Counted from the first letter of the stretch, positions 1 to 4,853 are shown. The stretch is 6,746 nt of DNA from JACRBT01 sp964474285 (GCA_964474285.1 CAYYSD010000162.1:1-6746); one strand, 5' to 3'. Notes: generated from the sequence alone by a model not told the origin. A program made the numbers and translations.

Positions 1-71
1 GCGGCGTGGCCGTCTTCCCGACGGTAGAGCGTGCGGCGTTCGTGTTGGGCAAGCTCTCGGAGATCAGCTGA
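1..71 (+). CDS. C-terminal end of a probable NDP-forming acyl-CoA synthetase (partial)
   Basis: An open frame enters from the left edge (first full codon at base 3) and stops with TGA at 69-71, giving 22 residues that begin GVAVFPTVERAA and end KLSEIS. The pattern 'G-[IV]-x-V-F-x-x-x-E-R-A-x-x-x-L-x-x-L' resembles the end of the succinyl-CoA-synthetase-like domain of acetate/acyl-CoA ligases (NDP-forming), where a GIPVF-SPERA-type segment precedes the C-terminus. Such enzymes convert acyl-CoA and ADP or GDP plus phosphate to the acid and NTP, or the reverse, in the cytoplasm. That would suit the other CoA-type genes in the window. Only 22 residues are visible, so the family call is tentative, but coding in this frame is likely. 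The gene converges on the Uma2 gene with a 12-base gap and no obvious terminator between them. Confidence 0.4.
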   Translation, partial: GVAVFPTVERAAFVLGKLSEIS

Positions 72-83
72 AATCGGTGACGG

Positions 84-653
84 CTATCCGAGCGACGGGA
101 GCGAGTCGAGGCCGCCATTGCCGACAGTGACTACCGTCGAAGGGATCTCAACGCCGAAGTCCACAATCGCCGGGTCGGCCGTCGCGGACGTGTAGACCGC
201 AACAGTGCGCGCGGCCGGGTCGACAAGCCAGACTTCGCGCACTCCATGTTCGAAGTAGGCCGGCATCTTCCGGGTGCAGTCAAAGTGTTGGGTGCTTGGC
301 GAGGCGACTTCGACCACGAGGTCAGGCGCGCCCTCGATGCCGCGACCGCTGACAAGGCGCATTCGCTCAGCCGACACAGAGACGATGTCCGGCTCGAATG
401 CATTGAACTGGTCCAGCGTCACGCCGATGGGTCCCAACCATACGAACCCGCCCTCACGGCGAGCCGACTCAATAAGGGGTATCGCCAGACGGGCAACTAC
501 AATCTGGTGATTCAGGTCTGGACGTTCTCGGAGCAGGAGCGCTCCTTCGTACAGCTCGTACCGGTCCAGCTCATCAGGGAGGGTGTACCAGTCGTCGGCG
601 GTAATCGGCCGGCCAAACGGGTAGTGGCGAAACAGTTCCTCCAGCGCAGCCAT
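84..653 (-). CDS. Uma2 family (DUF820) PD-(D/E)XK nuclease-fold protein
   Basis: This 189-aa cytoplasmic protein matches the Uma2 family, which has a restriction-endonuclease-like fold and no settled cellular role. The family core is visible in order: a substrate-description region at about 20-45 (DWYTLPDELDRYELYEG), the EPDI motif with E87 and D89, the GAPDLVVEVASPST block with D111 and E115, then D125, K129 and Y133, and the GVREVWLVDP strand ending at D145. The acidic and lysine residues expected of a PD-(D/E)XK site are therefore all present, so the protein looks intact. Length is normal for the family. An open frame continues upstream to 1454, but family similarity starts exactly at the ATG at 653, which lies seven bases after a TAGACT -10-like hexamer. 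No Shine-Dalgarno sequence precedes it, so translation is probably leaderless. It is divergent from the VOC gene. Function in vivo is unknown; nuclease activity is inferred from the fold. Confidence 0.88.
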   Translation of the reverse strand: MAALEELFRHYPFGRPITADDWYTLPDELDRYELYEGALLLRERPDLNHQIVVARLAIPLIESARREGGFVWLGPIGVTLDQFNAFEPDIVSVSAERMRLVSGRGIEGAPDLVVEVASPSTQHFDCTRKMPAYFEHGVREVWLVDPAARTVAVYTSATADPAIVDFGVEIPSTVVTVGNGGLDSLPSLG

Positions 654-660
654 GGTCGGC

Positions 661-666
661 AGTCTA
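661..666 (-). promoter_or_regulatory. -10 element of the Uma2 gene (leaderless candidate)
   Basis: On the minus strand the hexamer TAGACT is followed by seven bases and then the ATG of the Uma2 gene. That spacing places transcription start at or next to the ATG, as in leaderless genes of several high-GC phyla. No purine-rich ribosome binding site is present and no convincing -35 box is seen. Confidence 0.5.
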
Positions 667-689
667 CCGCGCGGAGCCGCCTTCCGGCG

Positions 690-695
690 TAGACT
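690..695 (+). promoter_or_regulatory. -10 element of the VOC/glyoxalase gene
   Basis: TAGACT lies 42 bases before the ATG at 732 (measured from its first base), predicting a 5' leader of about 30 bases with the ribosome binding site inside it. It is the mirror copy of the divergent hexamer at 661-666. Together with flanking bases the two form a perfect 8-bp inverted repeat, CAGTCTAC at 660-667 and GTAGACTG at 689-696. No good -35 is visible. Confidence 0.45.
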
Positions 696-731
696 GGCGC
701 CGGCAACGCTCACCGCAGGAGATACACAAAC

Positions 732-1136
732 ATGGCCATCGCGCTGACCAAGGAGTCCATCGACCTCGGCATCGTCGTCAAGGACGGCGATGCGGCACTC
801 AAGTTCTATCGCGACACGCTGGGCTTCGAACACCCGATGTCCAACCCGATGCCGGGCGGCGGAGGAACCATGCACCGGCTGATGTGCGGCACGTCCATGA
901 TCAAACTCGTGGTGCTCGACCCGGTCCCGGCGGCAGAAGCGCCTCCCGGGGGCATTCGCGGCGCGACGGGATACCGCTACTGGACCATCTCGGTGCCGAG
1001 CGTCCAGGAGATCGCAGACAAATGCGCTGCGGCCGGGTATGCAATCCTGACGCCGCCGCGGGAGATCCGGCCGGGCGTCTCTATCACGATCGTGGAAGAT
1101 CCGGACGGAAACGCCGTGGAGTTCATCCAGCAGTAG
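732..1136 (+). CDS. VOC superfamily (glyoxalase/bleomycin-resistance fold) protein
   Basis: This 134-aa cytoplasmic protein has the usual length of a single-module vicinal-oxygen-chelate protein with two beta-alpha-beta-beta-beta repeats. The first repeat starts at IDLGIVVKDGDAALKFY (10-26) followed by the LGFE turn (30-33). The second covers about 80-134 with YWTISVPSVQEIADKCAAAG and ends in the hallmark EDPDGNAVEFIQQ (122-134). E130 sits at the C-terminal metal-ligand position and H48 is a possible second ligand. The first ligand, usually His in 'HIGIVV', appears to be D11, which may change or weaken metal binding. The substrate cannot be told: VOC proteins include lyases, dioxygenases, epimerases and binding proteins. 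The start is supported by CAGGAG about nine bases upstream (716-721). It appears monocistronic, with a long leader region of another unit following. Confidence 0.85.
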   Translation: MAIALTKESIDLGIVVKDGDAALKFYRDTLGFEHPMSNPMPGGGGTMHRLMCGTSMIKLVVLDPVPAAEAPPGGIRGATGYRYWTISVPSVQEIADKCAAAGYAILTPPREIRPGVSITIVEDPDGNAVEFIQQ

Positions 1137-1156
1137 CGTATGCGTCCCGGTAGCAC

Positions 1157-1197
1157 CTGGCCTTGTCAAATGGTTCGGAACGTCGGACGGAGGCCAG
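1157..1197 (+). repeat. Imperfect stem-loop after the VOC gene
   Basis: CTGGCCT at 1157-1163 and AGGCCAG at 1191-1197 form a perfect 7-bp inverted repeat around a 27-base loop, about 20 bases after the VOC stop codon. It could be a weak terminator or processing structure. No T-run follows. Confidence 0.3.
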
Positions 1198-1233
1198 CCC
1201 GTTGCAGACGCGTATCGAACGCTTGGGAATGGG

Positions 1234-1262
1234 TGGGCAGGGCCAGCGGAGCCTGCTAGTCT
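1234..1262 (+). promoter_or_regulatory. Candidate promoter of the riboswitch transcript
   Basis: TAGTCT at 1257-1262 is preceded directly by TGC, an extended -10 context. A weak -35-like TGGGCA lies at 1234-1239 with a 17-base spacer. The predicted start falls at about G1268/G1269, exactly where the riboswitch aptamer begins. This coincidence is the best support; the -35 alone would not be convincing. Confidence 0.45.
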
Positions 1263-1267
1263 GAAGA

Positions 1268-1380
1268 GGTCGAATCCGGCGCTCCGCCGGAACGGGGGAC
1301 CCACACAAGAGGGGTGAATTGCGCAGGGCGCATAGGCGACTTCGACGCCGAACCCGACAGCTAACCTCGTAGACGCGATC
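1268..1380 (+). ncRNA. c-di-AMP riboswitch (ydaO/yuaA leader)
   Basis: This stretch carries the conserved blocks of the ydaO/yuaA aptamer in the correct order. They are GTCGAATC, a CCGGCG-CTC-CGCCGG hairpin (1276-1290), CGGGGGACCCA (1293-1302), AGGGGTGAATT (1310-1320), AGGGCG and a hairpin closed by GGCG/CGCC around 1335-1348, then CCGAACCCGACAG and CAGCTAACCTCGT (1358-1370). The last block is nearly diagnostic for the family. Known members bind two molecules of cyclic di-AMP and usually turn off cell-wall hydrolase, potassium or osmolyte transport genes. P1 looks short here: GTC(1269-1271)/GAC(1372-1374), or GGTCG(1268-1272)/CGATC(1376-1380). The next annotated genes are a 27-codon ORF and a GyrI-like gene, which is unusual. 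The identity of the aptamer is firm; the exact edges are approximate. Confidence 0.9.
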
Positions 1381-1397
1381 GGAGACCTTTGGTCTCC
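1381..1397 (+). promoter_or_regulatory. Expression-platform hairpin of the riboswitch
   Basis: GGAGACC, a TTT loop and GGTCTCC form a perfect 7-bp stem directly after the aptamer. No T-run follows (TCCAAACG), so simple intrinsic termination is doubtful. TCCTCC at 1395-1400 overlaps the right arm and is complementary to GGAGGA of the Shine-Dalgarno region at 1418-1423. CCTTT at 1386-1390 is likewise complementary to AAAGG at 1415-1419. The hairpin and Shine-Dalgarno sequestration are therefore mutually exclusive, as expected of a translational switch. This is inferred from base pairing only. Confidence 0.5.
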
Positions 1398-1433
1398 TCC
1401 AAACGCCCGCGGGCAAAGGAGGACCAGTTGGCC

Positions 1434-1517
1434 ATGGCCGCTGTCACATCCCAATCATCACCGGCATTGAACCGCGCATGGCTGCGCCACCCGCACGGAA
1501 CCATCCCCTTAGGCTGA
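1434..1517 (+). CDS. 27-aa ORF after the riboswitch (leader peptide or gene remnant)
   Basis: An ATG at 1434 follows AAAGGAGG (1415-1422), one of the strongest ribosome binding sites in the window, at an 11-base spacing. It opens a 27-codon frame ending with TGA at 1515-1517. The peptide begins MAAVTSQSSPALNRAWLRHP and ends GTIPLG. It has no hydrophobic segment and no recognised motif. It lies between the riboswitch hairpin and a second hairpin at 1543-1559. It may be a regulated small protein, a leader peptide for the gene at 1608, or the surviving 5' end of a lost riboswitch-controlled gene. The start signal is strong, but product identity is unknown and its existence as a stable protein is unproven. 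Confidence 0.4.
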   Translation: MAAVTSQSSPALNRAWLRHPHGTIPLG

Positions 1518-1542
1518 ATCCCCGCCTGGAACGGCACGATAA

Positions 1543-1559
1543 CAGGTCCTCCGGACCTG
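1543..1559 (+). terminator. Hairpin between the 27-aa ORF and the GyrI-like gene
   Basis: CAGGTCC, loop TCC and GGACCTG form a perfect 7-bp stem followed by GATTTGCTTCT, which is only moderately T-rich. It could be a weak terminator or attenuator ending the riboswitch transcript before the gene at 1608. Readthrough would link the two. Confidence 0.4.
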
Positions 1560-1607
1560 GATTTGCTTCTGCATGCGCAGGGGCACAGCTGAAGAGGAGT
1601 TCGAACA

Positions 1608-2171
1608 ATGGAAGTCACCCTGAATTACGAGAACCGGGATCGGATTCGGACAGTCACCCGGAGCAGCACCTTCAAACTGAGCGAGCTGACGGAGAACGCA
1701 CAGCGCCTGCGGTCGTGGGCGGCCATCCTCGGTGTGCCGGTGGCCGGCTCACCGTTCATCACATTGCGGGGGACGACGGCCCAGGTCCACCTCCCGATCG
1801 GTGACGAGTACATGCCCCACCCGGACACGGGAATCCGCATGGACGCCGCCCCCGCCGGACTGACGGCCATCGCCTCGACAGTGCACTTCGCCGAAATCCG
1901 GGCCGTTGCGAACGCGCTCCGCGAGGAGTTCGGCGCAGACGGCGATTTTGTTGCGGCACCCGAGTTCCACTCACTGGACGGCGACTTCACGTTCGGTGAG
2001 GTTCGCCTGCCTCTGCCGCGCGAGAAAGCGGGGATGCCGCGCTTCATGCGCTTCATGGACCTGCCGACTGATTCGCCCTCCAGCGAGGCTCACGCACTGC
2101 CAGCGACGCGCCATCGCCCCGGCAGGCTGGCGCACTCGGTGGTGAAACGCCTGGCGGGGCGCTCGAGGTAA
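1608..2171 (+). CDS. Stand-alone GyrI-like / effector-binding domain protein
   Basis: This 187-aa protein has no signal peptide and no membrane segment. Residues about 35-140 resemble the GyrI-like small-molecule-binding domain (SOUL/AraC effector-binding type). Visible parts are a 'GSPFITLRG' strand (47-55), a 'QVHLPIGDEY' strand (59-68), 'APAGLTAIASTVHFAEIRAVANALREEFG' (81-109), which corresponds to the domain's strand plus helix, and a closing strand 'FTFGEVRLPLP' (127-137). Family members bind drugs or other ligands, either fused to a helix-turn-helix or alone. Here no DNA-binding domain is present. The C-terminal 25 residues are rich in Arg, His and Lys and look disordered. ATG 1608 is set by GAGGAG at 1594-1599. 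It is the first full-length gene downstream of the c-di-AMP riboswitch and may be under its control by readthrough past the hairpin at 1543-1559. Ligand unknown; the fold call is moderate. Confidence 0.6.
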   Translation: MEVTLNYENRDRIRTVTRSSTFKLSELTENAQRLRSWAAILGVPVAGSPFITLRGTTAQVHLPIGDEYMPHPDTGIRMDAAPAGLTAIASTVHFAEIRAVANALREEFGADGDFVAAPEFHSLDGDFTFGEVRLPLPREKAGMPRFMRFMDLPTDSPSSEAHALPATRHRPGRLAHSVVKRLAGRSR

Positions 2172-2200
2172 CGAGGGCCCCGGTGGTTTGCATCCCCCCA

Positions 2201-2238
2201 ACGGCGGGACAAGGTCATTCGTGGCCCGCTCCCGCCGT
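2201..2238 (+). repeat. 9-bp inverted repeat, possible terminator
   Basis: ACGGCGGGA at 2201-2209 and TCCCGCCGT at 2230-2238 are perfect complements around a 20-base loop, starting 30 bases after the GyrI-like stop codon. No T-run follows, so it may be a factor-assisted terminator or RNA structure. The rest of the 168-base gap (2172-2339) shows only a TTGACT -35-like box at 2268-2273 without a matching -10. Confidence 0.4.
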
Positions 2239-2339
2239 CGCATTCCCCGGCCGCTCCGAACCCCACCTTGACTCCACCGCTTTACCCCCGCGGGACTTCG
2301 ACCGAACATCGATGAGACCCCACTTCTCCCGGAGCACGC

Positions 2340-2918
2340 ATGCGACGTTCGGTACAGCCCCCTTCCACGGTTCAGGCAGCGTTGGCGGCGTACATTGCGG
2401 GCGCCGCGCTTTTGTTGCTGGCCTGTGGCGGTGGCAGCGACTCGCTGCCCACGCCGGCACCCGACGCCGAAGCCACAGCCGCAAACCTCGTGGCGCAGGG
2501 AGACCAGGCGAAGGCCGTCGACGTGCGCTACGCGAAGGACGCGTGCCTGGCGCTCAACACCTACGTTGAAGCGAGCCTGAAACTGTTCGAGCGCTTCCAG
2601 GCCGGCACGGCGACCGAGGCGCAGGAAGTGAAGGCGATGGCCCCCGTGCTGGAGTCGCTGGCGACCACGATGTCGAAACTCACGCCTCCGCGCGATGCGA
2701 AGGCCTACCACGACAAGCTCGTAGCGGCGCTGAAGGACACCGCGGCACGGCTTTCACGTGGCGAAATCACGACGTTCCAGGCGCTTGGCAGCGTGGGAAA
2801 CACCAGCAAGGATGCCCTGCCGCCGGATGTGCGGCTTCGCCTCGCGGCCGCGGAACAGCTGACGCCCGAATGCAACCAGGGCCAGCTGCAGGGTATCGGC
2901 GGGCTGTTCACCGACTGA
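2340..2918 (+). CDS. Predicted lipoprotein of unknown function
   Basis: This 192-aa protein starts with a lipoprotein signal peptide: basic MRR, a hydrophobic stretch AALAAYIAGAALLLLA (13-28) and a lipobox LLAC with the lipidated Cys at 29, followed by a GGGSDS-type spacer. The mature part (about 45-192) should be exported and membrane-anchored. It looks mainly helical, with alanine- and lysine-rich amphipathic stretches (50-115, 121-140, 164-176) and two further cysteines, C69 and C177, which could form a disulfide outside the cell. A 'LTPPRDAKAYHDKLVAAL' segment (114-131) resembles helical-bundle lipoproteins of high-GC bacteria, but I recognise no family. ATG 2340 is supported by GGAG at 2331-2334. 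The amt operon lies downstream with its own operator-like region, so this gene is probably transcribed separately. Confidence 0.75.
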   Translation: MRRSVQPPSTVQAALAAYIAGAALLLLACGGGSDSLPTPAPDAEATAANLVAQGDQAKAVDVRYAKDACLALNTYVEASLKLFERFQAGTATEAQEVKAMAPVLESLATTMSKLTPPRDAKAYHDKLVAALKDTAARLSRGEITTFQALGSVGNTSKDALPPDVRLRLAAAEQLTPECNQGQLQGIGGLFTD

Positions 2919-2956
2919 CCCCGGGACCTCCACGAATCGCGCGACGCCCCGGCGCT

Positions 2957-3005
2957 GAAACATGCTCGTAATCAACGCGAAATCCGGCGGTAATCGCTCC
3001 TCGAT
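2957..3005 (+). promoter_or_regulatory. GlnR-like operator: five half-sites at an 11-bp period upstream of amt
   Basis: Half-sites GAAAC (2957), GTAAT (2968), GAAAT (2979), GTAAT (2990) and the weaker TCGAT (3001) are each separated by exactly six bases. OmpR/PhoB-type regulators bind 11-bp direct repeats, and the actinobacterial nitrogen regulator GlnR recognises GTnAC-n6-GAAAC repeats in front of amtB-glnK. The pattern here matches that consensus with T for C in several sites. Location before amt-glnB strongly supports nitrogen control. Which protein binds is an inference; no regulator gene is in the window. Confidence 0.6.
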
Positions 3006-3010
3006 ACATT
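3005..3010 (+). promoter_or_regulatory. Candidate -10 of the amt-glnB operon
   Basis: TACATT overlaps the last half-site of the operator array and predicts a transcript start near 3017, about 48 bases before the amt ATG. No -35 match is visible at the proper distance, as expected for an activator-dependent promoter. Supported mainly by position. Confidence 0.35.
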
Positions 3011-3064
3011 TCGGCCCGCAGGGCAACCACGTGAGGGGCCCGGGGCCAGAGGAGTGATTTCGGC

Positions 3065-4417
3065 ATGGAGAATCCGATAGATTCAGGGAATACCGCGTGG
3101 ATGCTCGTCGCCTCCGCGATGGTATTGTTCATGACGCCCGGCCTGGCCTTTTTCTATGGAGGCCTGACGCGGAATAAGAACGTCGCCGGCACCATCATGC
3201 AGTCGTTCATCTGCACGGGCATCGTGGCGATTATCTGGGTGACGATCGGCTATTCACTGGCTTTCGGACCCGACCAGGGCCTGGGCCTCATCGGAAACTT
3301 CGATTTCATCGGTCTGAAGGATGTTGGGCCCGAACCCATTGCGAACGGTGTTCCGCACCTCATGTTCATGGCGTTCCAGCTGATGTTCGCCATCATCACC
3401 CCGGCGCTCATCACGGGCGCCTTCGCGGAGCGGGCGAAGTTCGGACCGTTCCTGATCTTCATCGCACTCTGGGCAACCATCGTCTACATCCCGGTTGCCC
3501 ACTGGGTGTTCGCCACGGATGGCTGGCTGAGTGCGTTTCAGTCCGATACCGAAACGGTGGGCGTTGGCTTCAACTCGCTCGACTTCGCCGGTGGCCTCGC
3601 CATCCACGTGAACGCGGGCGTCGCCGCCATCGCCGCCGTCCTCGTCTTCGGCAAGCGCAAGGGCTATGGCACGGACCCTATGGAGCCGCATGACATCCCG
3701 ATGGTGGTGCTCGGCGCGGGCATTCTCTGGTTCGGGTGGTTCGGCTTCAACGCCGGCAGCGCCGTGGGCGCCAACGGTCAGGCTGCCTACGCGTTCGTGA
3801 ACACCGCCGTCGCCGCTGCTGTTGCGGCGCTGGTCTGGACGTTGGCCTCGTGGTGGATTGGGGGCAAGCCCAGCGTTGTTGGCGCTGCCGCGGGTGCGGT
3901 GGCCGGGCTCGTCGCCATCACTCCGGCCTCGGGCTATGTCGAACCGATGTCCGCGATCGTCATCGGCGGCGTCGCAGGCGTCATCTGCTATCTCGCCGTC
4001 CGTCTGCGGGCCCGGCTCGGATTCGACGACTCGCTGGACGTGGTCGGCGTCCACGGTGTGGGCGGCGCCTGGGGCGCGGTCGCCACGGGCATCTTCGCCG
4101 TCTCCTCTGTCAGCGGCCTGCCGTTCGCCGATGGTGTCATCGAAGGCGAATGGAACCGGTTGTGGGACGCGACAGTCGGAATCCTGGGCGTCGGCGCCTA
4201 TTCGTTCATCGTGACCTTCATCATTCTCAAGGTGCTCGATATCACCATGGGCATCCGCGTCACCGAAGAGGAAGAGGAACTCGGCCTGGACGTCACCCAG
4301 CACGGCGAGCGCGCCTACACCTCGGAAGAGACCGGCGGCGTGCCAATGGCGCCAGGTCCGATCCTCCCGGCGCCGCCCGCGGTGTATTCGGCGAAATCTT
4401 CGCCGGCCAAGCCGTAA
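3065..4417 (+). CDS. amt: Ammonium transporter, Amt/MEP/Rh family
   Basis: This 450-aa inner-membrane channel conducts ammonium into the cell as a trimer. About eleven hydrophobic segments are visible, starting with TAWMLVASAMVLFMTPGLAF (10-29). Functional residues by comparison with E. coli AmtB are the phenylalanine gate F108 and F228, D173 in LDFAGG, the twin pore histidines H181 and H330 (in DVVGVHGVGG), and S232 in FGFNAGSA. The position of AmtB W148 is F149 (PVAHWVF), a variant I recall from actinobacterial-type Amts. The cytoplasmic tail has the conserved EEEELGLDVTQHGERAY segment (402-418), which contacts PII, then a Pro-rich extension of about 30 residues. There is no cleaved signal peptide. 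The start at 3065 follows GAGGAG and matches the family N-terminus. It is followed by glnB 74 bases downstream, the classic pairing, and an 11-bp-repeat operator lies upstream. Confidence 0.97.
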   Translation: MENPIDSGNTAWMLVASAMVLFMTPGLAFFYGGLTRNKNVAGTIMQSFICTGIVAIIWVTIGYSLAFGPDQGLGLIGNFDFIGLKDVGPEPIANGVPHLMFMAFQLMFAIITPALITGAFAERAKFGPFLIFIALWATIVYIPVAHWVFATDGWLSAFQSDTETVGVGFNSLDFAGGLAIHVNAGVAAIAAVLVFGKRKGYGTDPMEPHDIPMVVLGAGILWFGWFGFNAGSAVGANGQAAYAFVNTAVAAAVAALVWTLASWWIGGKPSVVGAAAGAVAGLVAITPASGYVEPMSAIVIGGVAGVICYLAVRLRARLGFDDSLDVVGVHGVGGAWGAVATGIFAVSSVSGLPFADGVIEGEWNRLWDATVGILGVGAYSFIVTFIILKVLDITMGIRVTEEEEELGLDVTQHGERAYTSEETGGVPMAPGPILPAPPAVYSAKSSPAKP

Positions 4418-4447
4418 CGGTATCCGGATAGCCTCGCCAAAGAAGTG

Positions 4448-4476
4448 GTCCCGGGTACCGTGAATGTGCCCGGGAC
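4448..4476 (+). repeat. 8-bp GC-rich hairpin between amt and glnB
   Basis: GTCCCGGG (4448-4455) and CCCGGGAC (4469-4476) are perfect complements around a 13-base loop, ending four bases before the glnB Shine-Dalgarno AGAGGA (4481-4486). It has no T-run, so it is more likely an mRNA-stability, processing or translation-tuning element than a full terminator. Confidence 0.5.
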
Positions 4477-4491
4477 AGAAAGAGGAACGAT

Positions 4492-4833
4492 GTGAAAAAG
4501 GTAGAAGCGATCATCCGGCCCGAGAAGCTTCACGACGTGAAAGAAGCGCTCGATGACCTTGGCTTTCACGGCATGAACTTCATCCAGGTGACGGGCCGCG
4601 GCGCCCAGCGCGGCATTGTCCACCAGGGCCGCGGCGGCGAATCCGTCACCGTCGACATGCTCCCGAAGGTGAAGATGGAGGTCGTGGTGCCGGACATCGC
4701 CGTGGACCGCGTCATCGACGCGATCATTCGTGCGTCGCGGACGGGCAACATCGGCGACGGCAAGATCTTCGTCGTCCCGGTCGAACAGGCGATTCGTGTC
4801 CGCACCGGCGAACGCGGCGACGTCGCGATCTAG
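4492..4833 (+). CDS. glnB: PII nitrogen signal protein with tyrosine-free T-loop
   Basis: This 113-aa cytoplasmic protein belongs to the PII (GlnB/GlnK) family, whose trimers sense ATP/ADP and 2-oxoglutarate and block Amt when nitrogen is plentiful. MKKVEAIIRPEKL (1-13) is the family start. GRGAQRG holds Q39; MLPKVKMEV holds K59; NIGDGKIFV (86-94) and AIRVRTGE (100-107, R102 and R104) form the nucleotide site. All are intact. The T-loop (about 36-56) reads GRGAQRGIVHQGRGGESVTV. R47, the residue that enters the Amt pore in E. coli GlnK, is kept, but Tyr51 is replaced by S51 with one extra residue, and no Tyr occurs anywhere in the protein. Uridylylation or adenylylation at Tyr51 is therefore ruled out. 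GTG 4492 is the start, set by AGAGGA five bases upstream; the overlapping ATG at 4490 runs straight into TGA. The adjacency to amt suggests a GlnK-type role. Confidence 0.95.
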   Translation: MKKVEAIIRPEKLHDVKEALDDLGFHGMNFIQVTGRGAQRGIVHQGRGGESVTVDMLPKVKMEVVVPDIAVDRVIDAIIRASRTGNIGDGKIFVVPVEQAIRVRTGERGDVAI

Positions 4834-4853
4834 GCATCACACGCTCACTCCCT

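Noticed and set aside
1381..1397. Classical intrinsic terminator for the riboswitch
   Set aside because: The hairpin is perfect but no uridine tract follows, and a strong Shine-Dalgarno with complementary anti-Shine-Dalgarno lies just downstream, so a translational mechanism fits better.
654..1454. Upstream extension of the Uma2 frame to a 456-residue protein
   Set aside because: The extra 267 residues run antisense to the VOC gene and the riboswitch and have Arg/Pro/His-rich, shadow-frame composition. Uma2 similarity starts exactly at the ATG at 653.
1971..2711. 246-codon minus-strand frame
   Set aside because: It overlaps the GyrI-like gene end and the lipoprotein gene on the other strand, is Arg-rich and has no recognisable domain.
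2919..2956. Possible terminator after the lipoprotein gene (CCGGG...CCCGG)
   Set aside because: Only five pairs around a long loop and no T-run; too weak to call.
3254..4303. 349-codon minus-strand frame inside amt
   Set aside because: It is fully antisense to a clear ammonium transporter and has Asp/Gly/Arg/His-rich shadow composition typical of high-GC DNA.
3736..4431. 231-codon plus-strand frame overlapping amt
   Set aside because: It is almost half Arg and Gly and lies in the +1 frame of amt, a typical GC-rich shadow.
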